From positions 248,001-312,000 of the forward strand of contig JADDMT010000030.1 in the NCBI GenBank assembly GCA_021401465.1: a stretch of DNA of 64,000 bases, read 5' to 3'. Shown here in pieces: positions 33,285-43,440 of the stretch. How positions within the stretch are numbered: the first letter of the stretch is position 1; each line of letters begins with the position of its first letter. The position numbers and the translations under genes were made by a program. Source of the DNA: Teratosphaeria epicoccoides (taxonomy: Eukaryota > Ascomycota > Dothideomycetes > Mycosphaerellales > Teratosphaeriaceae). The notes below the pieces were generated by a model that was not told the origin of the DNA, ran no database searches, and saw only the letters and a program-made list of their open reading frames with translations.

Positions 33285-33374
33285 GTATAAGTATTCTCGC
33301 ATCTCCTGTCTGCTTCCTCTTCTCCTTACTCATTTCTCTGTAACTGCGGTCTCTGATCTAAGTACTAATTGCAG
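33285..33374 (+). other. Candidate intron of gene W
   Basis: Donor GTATAAGT, pyrimidine-rich centre, branch-like TACTAAT and acceptor TTGCAG; 90 bp. The open register of gene W begins directly after the acceptor. Confidence 0.5.
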
Positions 33375-34334
33375 GGTCCGCAAGTATTACTTACTATAGA
33401 AGTCTCTACTACTCGCAATATACTGTGCCGTAATGCTGCTGTCAATGCTGCCGCTATTAATTGCGTACATAATCGACCGCGAGGGTAATAGACAATAGTT
33501 CTGCCGACCTCCTTAGTAAGCTACAACTATACCTACGACTCTTTGGCGATGACAAAATTTGCCTATTCTACACATTATCGTAACAGGCAGAGCTCTAGAA
33601 TAAGACTACTATAGGAGACAATGCAGGAGAAGTAGACGAGCAGATCTAGTTTAAGCAGGGTACTATACAACAAGCAATTTGCCGTATTAGGCGCGCTGTA
33701 TCAGGCTAGCGATAAGGAAGAGATGCTTATAGACAGTATAGAGGAAGACAAGCACCTGTTTGCCGGTTAAGTAGGCTATAGCGAGGCCAAAGAAGCGGCA
33801 GAGGAAGATAAGACGGCACTAAGATAGGCAAGTATAGATAACTCTAGAAAGGAAGCATCGTTTATGCTACATGTAGATAGTAGCGGCGGATATAAGGGCA
33901 GCATAGATACAATCAAGTCGCAAGATGCTACTACGCTTAAGAAGCTGTCGTTTAACAGCTATCTTAGCATGGCAAGAGTGCGCCTATTAACGTTGACTAT
34001 CGAGAAGGTGCTTGCTTGGCTACATATAGACGCCTACGCAAATAAGTGTAAAAGCCTACAAGTCGGCATTCCTCCTACGCTATCCCTTATTATACCTGTC
34101 GACGCAAGACAGCAGGTTGCTAGCCTTCAAGCGTGTTGATATTAATGCCATGTAGGGCCTTCCTCTGCTAGCATTAGCGCGTAAGTAGCGTTCTTATTAC
34201 AGGAAGCATTTACTCCTATAACAAAACATTAAGGAGAAATACTCCTGCAAGAGTATAGAGACCGCTTAAACATTAATCACAGACCGCAAGGACATTCTAG
34301 CATTAAGCTCATTAAGCGTATTAAGATCTAGTAG
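33375..34334 (+). pseudogene. Gene W: decayed spliced gene, unknown protein
   Basis: One plus-strand register follows the acceptor at 33374 for about 320 codons, with around ten stops (TAG, TAA and one TGA). Longest intact part: 33864-34139, 91 codons. Segments seen: TIEVSTTRNILCRNAAVNAA (33390s), NKQFAVLGALYQASDKEEML (about 33672), DSIEEDKHLFAG, SEAKEAAEEDKTAL, ARVRLLTLTIEKVLAWLHID (about 33971) and, past the TGA, EAFTPITKH and EYRDRLNINHRPQGHSSIKL (about 34260). The mixture of charged helical and hydrophobic segments looks like a genuine protein, but I recognise no family. It is flanked by no LTR. Confidence 0.5.
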
Positions 34335-34648
34335 TAGTAACCTCTCCTTAATTAAGGACAGTAGAGGCATTCACTTGTCCGCTAACTTAGAGGTTTGCTA
34401 TAATAGAAGACAGACGACAGCGCATACTGACATACTGTCCACGATATTAAGATTGCTAGCTAGGTACGCCATCTGTGACTACAAGTAGCTCGCGCGAGCT
34501 TCTAGATGACTATGGCGATATTAGTACCCGTGTAGAGGAGGAAGGGCATAGGTAGTTAGAAACGTCAGACATATTAAGTGCCTTGATCTTCCGCGTAAGA
34601 GATATCTGTGTCACGTAGCTTTGTCGGTAGTCTGACAAGTGCTAGATC

Positions 34649-34662
34649 GTCAGGCGCCTGAC
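34649..34662. repeat. 14-bp perfect palindrome
   Basis: GTCAGGCGCCTGAC. A second palindrome, TAGATAGCTATCTA, follows about 15 bp later. Confidence 0.6.
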
Positions 34663-34674
34663 AAGCTGCGGTGT

Positions 34675-35250
34675 ATAGATAGCTATCTAGGGGACTAGAA
34701 AAGGGCTCTAGATAGCTTTTCTCTGTCCTCTAAGGGTAGAATATGCTACTACATGCTAATGATCATAAAATATCATCACGGCTAAGGTTTCCTTACATGC
34801 TAGTGATAGTAGTTGTAGTGACTCTAGAGGAGGGAAAGTTCAAGCGTCAAAATGTGTTAGCGAAGCTATTTAAAGGGCTTTTTAGGTGCTCGCGATAGCT
34901 TTTCTCCATGAAAGAGGGCCCTAGATAGCTTTTCTCTGTCCTTTAGCTTTGCCTCTAAGCACAAATACTAGCAGATCGTTTTATGTGTGTAGTCTTAGTA
35001 TGTACGAGGAGTTAAGGGTATAGCTAACGCCCGGGATTACGGGCTTCAAGCAGGACCGCTGTTAATCTAAGGAGTTAAGCTACACTTCTATATACCGCCT
35101 TCTTCTACAGACTACGGCTATCATCACCTATACATACTACCCTTGAAGCCTCGTAAGGGTCTGTACAGAGATGTCAGCGAAGCTATCTGAAGCCTTTTCT
35201 TTTTGTTACTTAAGATAGCTTTCCCTGCAAAAGATAGCCCCTAAGCAGTT
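34675..35250. repeat. Dispersed GATAGCTTTTCT / GAAGCTAT palindromic repeats
   Basis: A 28-bp word (GGGCTCTAGATAGCTTTTCT plus CTGTCCTC) at 34703-34730 recurs at 34916-34942. The inverted partner AGCGAAGCTAT occurs at about 34859 and 35175, each followed 25-45 bp later by GATAGCTTT, so each pair can fold. About five copies of the core in 600 bp. Confidence 0.55.
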
Positions 35251-38025
35251 TCTCTAAGATTAGCATATGCATACCTATAACCTCTATATGCAACGTCACC
35301 GAGGATTACTAGTTGCTCGGCAGCTAGTCTTCTCTAGTTCGCTACAGGATAAAGCTAAGCAGGATTATAGCCTAACGTCCTAAGCTAATAAGCCCGGCTC
35401 TTCTACTCCTTCTTCGAAGAACAGCTTAAATGGTTACAGCTAGTAGTTTATTACAGTACGGCCTAGAAGAGAGTAAGGCAGGATGATGCATTAATCTGAA
35501 AGCAGACAGCCTTCCCTACTCTGCTATAGAAGCATCTTAAGCGGATCTTCACTTCGACTGCTAAGGAATCGCCTTACTTCTTATCTACTTGAGCCGCTAG
35601 TGTAATAACACGAAATCTTATTAGCCGGGCTGTCAGGATCTAGTATGCTTGACATCTGTTAATAGTAGCCTAGCCTGTAACTATGCTTCAGTAATTTTTC
35701 ATAGCTAGGACTAGTATAGCTTGCTTTACAAGCTAGCCTAGTCAATGTTTCTAGCAGGCGAAGCTCTGTAGCTATCTGTTCGAGGCTAGCATCAGCTGCA
35801 CAGATCTGTCAGAAACAGGCAAAGCAGTTAGTAAGAGAGCTAGGAGAAGGGGAGAGAGACGATTAGGGGTGTCTGACAGCAGGGATTACAGGTACATGTA
35901 TTAGCAGACAACCCTGTATAGTTAAATGCAGAGAATAGAGATTCTTACGTCTGCTATTTAATCTCGCGTTCTGCCTAACTCTTAGAACATAGCTGCATGC
36001 CCTACAGATGACTTCTCGAAAAGCTTTCGCTTCTGTTACTACTTCCTAGAGAAGACTATTACGATAGTAACAAATGCATACAGTTGTACTAATCGTAGAA
36101 CAGATGACAAGGACGTTAGTAGAGCAAGTGTTACGAGCTGTTTCACACCTGTCATCTACACTCGCATGACATTTGTGTGCTAGACAGAGTAGAGCCCTTA
36201 GATCAAATCGACTGAAGAAATTAATAGTTGAATGTTATAATGTTTAATCGATGCTAATTACTAACTTCTAGCCTATACTACATAGTCGCTTATCGAAGCG
36301 TCTACATATGCGTTCGGCATATGAAGCGACGTTACCAGGACTCCGGATAGTCTCTCTATGCACTATATAGACACACATGACAAGTAGTCAAGATATGTTA
36401 GCTGTCTTAGGCCGTCTACTCTAACCGCTATACTCGGCTACCCTAACATTAGCGTAGCACGTAGTCTCCTTAATCTTTAATAGATCACTAAAAGAGGAGG
36501 GAGCCTATATGTAGTTACTACCTTCATTCTATAGATGCATTAGTCCTTGTCAGACAGATTACACTAGAGCTGTTAATTAACATAGAGTTAAACAGCTCTA
36601 CTAGCTAATAGAGCAGAACATTACTACAGATGTAGCCCTCTTGCTAAAGACAACATCCCTATGAATTACGCATTACATTATGTCCTTACTAACAAGCACT
36701 TAATTTCCTTTGCTAATATTATAATCATATGTACTTTACATATCTACATACTAACTACCCTAGACTTTAGTTAATATAGAGGATATCCTTCTAGTCTAAG
36801 CAGCTTACTACTACGTAAGACTATAGTAATACAGGGGATATACTAACTAGAAACTAGAGTAATAGCTAGGGCGACTACTAGAGGCATAAAGTTAGAACTC
36901 TATCTCTATATATAAGATTAGCATAAAGATACTCTATAAGTATGTAGTTCTAAGAGGAGCTATAGAAGGACTTTCTCTCTCCTATTACAGAGTAGTACTT
37001 TCTGTCTAAAACAACATGAATTTCATTCTGTAGGTTAAATTAGTATAGACAGACAGGTAAGTAAAGTCATTACTAGGTAGCCCTTACCCTCTAGCTTTAC
37101 GCGGCCATGTATTAAGAGGCAATACGACTGTTAGAGGACTCTCTAGAATGTATTAGTAGTAGGTAGCTACATTATACATGCTACTTATTCCTCCTTGTCA
37201 TAGAAGGTCTTGTTAAGTAGTTAGCAAGAAGTAGAACAGAATACCTTCCTTGTTACCTCTAGGTTACTAAAGGACATTCTCCTGCTACATTAACATCTGC
37301 CCCTATAGCTAATAACTAGCGCTCTAAGAAAGGACAGCTACATTAAACGCTCTCTCTACTTATACTACATTACTTTAGCAGGTTACTCTAAGTAGTAACG
37401 AGGATCAGGGCGCTATTAACTTGCCCTTAACTAGATTTAAGACCTACTCTAAAGAGGAGATACTAGAGAATAGTGCTATTAGCTAGGTACTAATTAGTTG
37501 TCTATAGCAAAGAGGGTAATATAGTATGTAACTAGTAATTAATACGTAGGTATGTAGTAGCGTATAGAGCCTCTATTCCTAATAATAGGGTAAGGTCTAA
37601 AAAAACTAATTACTGCCCTTCTTTAATTCTTCCGCGAAGCGTATAAGATGCGCCTACATGTATCACGTGCGGCTTAGCTCCTTAGTACGACTAAATAAGC
37701 CTATAGCTTAGCTGTCTAGTATCATTTGCCCCCTTCTCCTATAAGGGTCGTCTTAACACTTAGAGAGCTCCCTTCCTACACTAAGCAAGATTAGGTCCCC
37801 TATAGTTTACTCTGTAAGTAGGTAGCCCCCTTCTAAACGCCCTTCCTTATAGAGGCAGGTTATGAATTATGCTAGAGTTATGACTTACGTAACATGACTC
37901 TTTATTACTACGTAAAGCATGCCGCGAACACGCTCGTTAGTTCTAATTAGTTCTAGCGCTAGTTACCTGTAGTAACAGGGAGTTTATAGCTATAAGAGGC
38001 TTTTATAGCGTAAATAGCACGCAGG

Positions 38026-38032
38026 TATAAAA
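38026..38032 (+). promoter_or_regulatory. TATA box of the antisense gene in Gypsy-E
   Basis: TATAAAA lies 61 bp before ATG 38087. Between them lies TTCTTTATTACATTAAC (38062-38078), a 17-mer found again before the 63-kb gene (63013-63029). Confidence 0.6.
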
Positions 38033-38086
38033 TCTGCTATTTGCATGTAGTAATCCTGACTTTCTTTATTACATTAACCTTTTAAC

Positions 38087-39165
38087 ATGCCTCCTAAAGG
38101 TTCTAAGATCGCTGCTAGCGCTACGCTAGCTACTCCTACGAGGTTAACAGGCGCCTAGCCTGCTTAGTTTACACTCTCCTCCTACTATAGTCATAGTAAG
38201 GAGCTACTTATTAATGACTACAAGCGCTACGCATAGTACATCGGCCTTTCTAGTACGTATTGCTTGCTTTAAACATACGTAGGGCGCTATTAACTTGATT
38301 TTAGAGTATAGGCTATATACTATGTGCTTTAAGTTAGGATAGTAGAAGCGTTATAAGCAGTATGCCTCTTCGTCTACCTAAGGCTTACACTTCTCCTACT
38401 TATTATAACTACTAACTATGCTTGTAGCTATAGTAAGAGCAACTACGTGTACATCCCTATAAACTAGGCTATAGCGGCTAAATATAATGTCGTGCTCCAC
38501 GCCTACGCTAAGGCTAAGCATGTAAGGCGCGATCCTGACACTACTAGTAAGGATTACGCTATAGCCTAGCAAGCCTACCTAGACGCTACTACGAACTAGC
38601 GCCTGCTACTTAAGGTATGTTTTATACCTGCTTGTCATATACCTTAGGCATAGGTTTTAGGTACTAACTATCTATAGAGGCTATAGCGTAACCGCGACTC
38701 TATGCCTAAGCGCTTCCCTGCTATTACGGCTAAGGCCAAGCGTGCTGCTAGCGCCGCGCTAGCGGGTAGTAGTAGCTAGGCCGTCGCTGCTACTAAGCAG
38801 AACATATAGGCCTTAGTAGGCCTCTTTAAGCTTGGCCGCGCTATAAGTCCCCTGGCCTGTCGTTTGCTTGTCGCATACTAACCTGCTAATAGTTCCTAGA
38901 TGCCCGCGTGCCCCGCGCGGATCTTACTCGCGCCGACGCTACTATGAGTAGGCTCTAGGCCTGCCTTAATGACAAGATAGAGGTAAGCATATCCCGCGAA
39001 TACTCCCTATCCTATTATTGTCTGCTAACCCCTTGCTAGGAGCGTAAGGGCCTTATAGACCTCCTAGGTCGTCATCCTGACAGTAATGAAGACGTAGAGG
39101 CAGAGGAGGATGTAGACATAGTAGTAGGGGATAATGCAGAGATAGTAGTAGAGGATAATAAGTAG
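38087..39165 (+). pseudogene. Antisense Cys-cluster gene of Gypsy-E, five introns
   Basis: ATG 38087 to TAG 39163-39165. The frame is coherent only if five introns are removed: 38253-38304, 38360-38427, 38615-38677, 38843-38892 and 38983-39039 (50-68 bp). Each has a GT-type donor (the fourth reads ATAAGT, a G->A change), CTAAC/TTAAC branch and TAG acceptor. Exons join in phase. Across intron 2 the protein reads R-Y-KH-Y-SKSNYV-Y; with TAY restored to TGY it is a perfect C-x2-C-x6-C. Then follow AKYNVVLHAYAKAKHVRRD, a basic KAKRAASAALAG stretch and an acidic tail (DSNEDVEAEEDVDIV). It converges on the chromodomain end of Gypsy-E pol. Function unknown. Confidence 0.7.
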
Positions 39166-39289
39166 CCCTAATTTAGGCACTCTTAGGGGGTAGGCAGCTC
39201 TAGCTATAAGCATACTTAGCTTTCGCGCCCTACCTAGGGCTAAAATATAGGTAGCCTGTAATGCTGTTTCCCCCTAAGCTTACTTTTTC

Positions 39290-41001
39290 CTTTGTCCTCT
39301 ACCTGATCTCTTCTTGCCTCTCTCCTACGCCAGGTATGCTTCGATTAGGTCCTTCGCGCCCTCGTAGTCAGCTTCATCGACCTAGATGTTGTAGTCCTCT
39401 AGCTAATCCTTCTACTATACTAGGTATTAGCGTATACTGCTATGTACCCTTATACCCCTAATAGCCTTAACCTCATACTCGCTACCCTCTTTAGTAAGAG
39501 GCATAGGGTAGGTAGGCTCTTCGCCCGCTCGGCCCTTCTAAGGCTTAAGTAGCAAGACATAGAAAACATTGTAGATCTAGTACTAGGAAGGCAGTACTAG
39601 GCAATAAGCCTGATTGCCTATTACGTCTAGCACGCAGAATAGTCCGACAAATCAGGCTGCTATCTTCTTCTTTAGTACTAGCAGTCGTAAGTTCTTAGTC
39701 GATAATAGCACTATATCTCCTATAGAGTAAGCTTAGCGCTTATGCCGCGCGTCATAGTACTCTACCTGCTAGTTTACTATTTGTCGCTAATTTTCTTTAA
39801 GCCTTTTAGTTATGTTATGTAACTAATGCGCGCGCTCTATAGCAGCTAGTACCCTTCCTTTAGCAGACTTGTCCTAAGGCGCTAATGTCAGGGAAGGCTA
39901 GAATCCTAATACTACCTAGAAAGGCGACATGCTAGTAGTAGTATTATCGCATGCGTTACTCGCATATTTAGCTTGTAGTAACAACTCGGCCTAGTTATTT
40001 TGTTCCTTATTATAGTAATAACAGAGGTATTATTCTAGAGTCTAGTTTACCTACTTAGTCTAGCTATTAGTTTGCAGATGAAAAGCTATACTAAGTTATG
40101 CTTTAGCTACACTTTGCATGTAAAGTTACTCTAGTATTAGCTAGTAAAGAAACTGCTATAATCTGAGAGTACTCCTTCTAGCATGCTAAAACGACGTACG
40201 ACTTCGCGTACTATAAGGTTTACTAGTTCTACGCTAGTATATGTCTTGTTAGTTAGGACAAAGATTACTATCTTAGAGAACCTATCGACAATTACTAGGA
40301 TAGCATTATACACATACCTGAAGAGCTTGCTTAGAGGCAGATCTGTAATAAAGTCTATAGTAATCTCTTGCTATAGCCTATTAGGTAGGGGCAAGGCATA
40401 CGCCTTACTATATCTGTAATAGCGCTTACTCTTTATTATCTAGCACATGTAGCAGGTTCGGACGTATTCGTCAATATCCTTTGTAATATCTAGCTACTAG
40501 TACTTTCGTGATAACAAGGCAAGGGTATAGTCTCTCCTAAAGTACCTAGCTAACAGGTTGTTATAGTATAAGCGTAGTAGTTATACCTTTAATGCTTCAT
40601 TATTTAGGACCTAAATGTAATCGCTTTTATACTAGACGCTATACTTGTACTCCTAGTCCTCGCTAGTGCTTTTAGGTCGCTCTAAGGCTAATTGTAGCTT
40701 GCGAAGCAGGGTCTCTACATTCTCTGACATGTCCTTTACTAGAGACTCTTCCTAGGTTACTACCTTGCAAATAAAGGCTAGCAGGGTTACTATAGGTTAG
40801 TACTCTCTAGGTCAGGGTAGGAGCTCTATGCTCTTCGCCTGCTATATGCATGTAGCCTAGATGCGATTAACAATTAGGTTATTAGCTTGTTCTCCCTCCT
40901 AGCCCTAGAACGACAGTTTATTTCTTAGGGTTAGGAGGAGCGTGTTTGCTGCCTATGTAGTTAGTACGTAGTCTGCGCGACAAGAAGGCCTATTAGCTAG
41001 G
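39290..41001 (-). pseudogene. Gypsy-E pol fragment: integrase and chromodomain
   Basis: Minus strand, cut at the right by Gypsy-D. It holds the integrase zinc-binding region (YVRTCYMCQ, about 40440), the core (EITIDFITDLPLSKL, about 40310-40365) and VIVDRFSKIVIFVLTNKTYT (about 40240), then a chromodomain at about 39330-39485 (EYEVKAIRGIRVHSSIR-stop-YLV, later GAKDLIEAYLA). TAG replaces Trp in the usual YLVKWKG position. RT and gag of this element are not in the window; the sequence past Gypsy-D belongs to a different integrase (Gypsy-F). Confidence 0.85.
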
Positions 41002-41488
41002 TGTCATGAGTGTCATGAGTGCTATGAGTCACGAGTACTATAACCTAAGTCATAGCTGTCATGAGTGCTATAAATTAAAGTGTTATTAGTCATAGTACTA
41101 TGAGTCATAACATAGGCATAGAAGAGAGGGTCTGTCATTTAAGGACAAACACCTAGATCTGTAGGGTTAGTCTACAGATCTATAGGCCTATAGGGAGAAG
41201 GGATCTGTCATGTAAGAACAGACCCTAGGATCTATAGGGTTAGTCTACAGATCTATAGACATAGGTCTAACAGGTCTATTAACAGATCTAACAGAGCTAC
41301 CCTGTCTCTCTAGTATATAGGGATAGCTTCAGGACAGGTAGTTAGGAGCTTCGTGCTTAATTTAATATAATCCTCTCCTCTAGAGGGATTAGTTAGTACA
41401 AGGTTAATTACCTTTGTTAATATTCTTTACTACTCTGTAAGTCTAACACCTAATCCCCTTCCTGCTATTAGCACCTACCCTTCTGACA
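41002..41488 (+). repeat. Gypsy-D 5' LTR with duplicated unit
   Basis: 487 bp. A unit of about 53 bp occurs at 41128-41181 and 41201-41253 (period 73). TATATA at 41314-41319 is the probable promoter. Confidence 0.9.
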
Positions 41489-41500
41489 CTTTGAGCACTA
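41489..41500 (+). promoter_or_regulatory. Probable self-primer site of Gypsy-D
   Basis: TTGAGCAC (41491-41498), two bases past the LTR end, is complementary with one G-T pair to GTGCTTAA in the LTR (41353-41360), which lies 39 nt past the TATATA. Confidence 0.45.
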
Positions 41501-41670
41501 CTCCTAAGGAAGTATCAGGGGACTCGTTAAGCGCTTAACATATGCCTATGTTAAGTAGTTCCTTAGCTGTTAGCTCGACCTCTAGCGATAATAGTTAACT
41601 AATACTACGAGAACAAGTTACTACTATACCGCAAATTACTTAGTAGCTCAAATCTATTCACCTTAGCGAG

Positions 41671-43440
41671 ATGGCTCTAGTATCTGTCGCAGGTTTAACT
41701 ACCGGGAATAGACATGGCAATAACGGCTTTAAGATAGGAAGCCCTACAGAGTTTACAGGACAACGATCTTAAGTAGAGATGTTTATCCTATAATGCTAGT
41801 TAGCATTTAACGTAGATATAGAATGGTTTATAACACATTATAAGCGAATGATGTATATTGTCTCTTACCTAAAAGGACTAGCGTTCAAGTTCATCTGGCC
41901 TCATCTAACAGATTATCTAGATTACGTTAGTAGCGTCGAAGCTAGGAAGACGACAACTTAGGAGATTCTTAACTTAGACAAGTTCTTGTTTAAGGCGTTA
42001 CGCGAAGCCTTTAGGCTTAGTAACGAGTAACAGGAGGCTAAGAGAGCTCTCCTAGGCATCTAGCAGAAGGGTTCCGCTATTAAGTACTATGCGGACTTTT
42101 AGACCCTCTCTGCCTAAGTCGACTAGAATGATAATACCTTAGCCGCTTAGTTCTATTAGGGACTTAAGGAAACGGTTAAAGACGAAATTGCCTAGGGGGA
42201 TCAGCTAACGACATTCAATGAAATAAGCGATCTCGCGATTAGAATTGATAATCGCATCTAGGAACGACAGTAGGAACAACAGCATAGAAATCGCAGGCTA
42301 GCGCAGGCTAACTATAAGGTCTAACGATTAGTACTAAAATGGCGAAGCAATTACTACGGTCTCTAACTAATAGAGTTAGACGCGACTAAGGGGCGCCTAA
42401 AGAGCGGACCCTAAGGAAAGCCACAGAAGGGCTCTCCTACCTAGAATAGTCCGAAGAAGCCATTCGACAAGAGTAACCTCAAGTGCTACAACTATAGAAA
42501 GAAAGGACACTTTGCCCGCGAATGTTTCGCTAAGAAATAGCGACAGGACCTATAACGGACAGAATAGGCTCGCGTAACAACATCGGCACCTAAGCAAGAG
42601 GCTGCCGCTACTCGAGAACCAGACTATACCTTACTTACTTAGACTATGTACTATGATGATGATTGCTAAATTCACATAAGTAATAAAGATAGTTCCGGAT
42701 AGTACCCTAGCCGTAATAAGGCGCAATCTATCTATGCGCTAAGGGGTGCACCTTCTAGTGAAATAGTCCTGAGGCAATAGGAGCTAGAAGAGGAAGAAGG
42801 TTTAGACGATAACTATGAGCTTGTCAAGGCCGTCATTCCTAACTCTGAGGAAGACGAGAACATAGAGAGATAGGCTATGCCGCCACATAACATTAGACTC
42901 AATATTATCTGAATCATATAGAACTAGTAGGCTTAGGCTTGCCCATAGATTAATAGAGTATAACATGTCGACTAGCTCGAGTATGACGAACTAGCTAACC
43001 GCATGCGACAACACCTAAGGAGACTACTAGTAGTAGCTTACCCTTACTTGCATCAGAAGATTATCTAAGAAGTTGTACCGTTTAGGGTAGAATTTACGCC
43101 CTAAGGAGGCTACCTTACCTACGAAGGTATCTAGGTTCCACGAGTGCTACGACTCCAGGTTAGCTACTTAAAGATAGAGTACGCAAGAAACGCGCAGGAA
43201 CAACAAGGCTAAGAGCGAGTACGACCTCTTAGGCTAGTTAGCAGTAACGCTCGAAGAAGAATAAGCCGAGACTACATGATCCCTAAACTAGTCCGTAAAG
43301 ACAGTTATTCAGGAAACGACGAGGTCCGCTAGAATTAGACCTACAGACAGACTAGACAGAGCTACAATAATGTGCCGCAGTTAGCGCTAGATACGCGGAC
43401 AACCTCAGAGTATAGGTACACATTAACGAGACGCTAGTAG
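41671..43440 (+). pseudogene. Gypsy-D gag
   Basis: ATG 41671 starts MALVSVAGLTTGNRHGNNGF. The Gag core includes SPTEFTGQR and YLKGLAFKFIWPHLTDYLDY (about 41868). The zinc knuckle at 42475-42530 reads LKCYNYRKKGHFARECFAK, with Cys2 of CCHC changed to Tyr (TGT->TAT). Gag continues in the same register through an acidic stretch and ends about 43440. The protease lies in the -1 register, so a frameshift is implied, but unlike Gypsy-A no clear slippery heptamer was found. Confidence 0.88.

Larger units (their letters stand above)
34335..38025. other. AT-rich unresolved region
   Basis: No coding domain is recognised on either strand. It contains the perfect palindrome GTCAGGCGCCTGAC (34649-34662), repeats of a GATAGCTTTTCT word between 34.67 and 35.25 kb, and a small hairpin at 36305-36323. 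The left LTR of Gypsy-E should lie somewhere in 36.5-38.0 kb but cannot be placed without its partner. Confidence 0.4.

Noticed and set aside
39261..39461. 66-codon plus-strand ORF at the end of Gypsy-E
   Set aside because: It overlaps the minus-strand chromodomain, which has clear family motifs.
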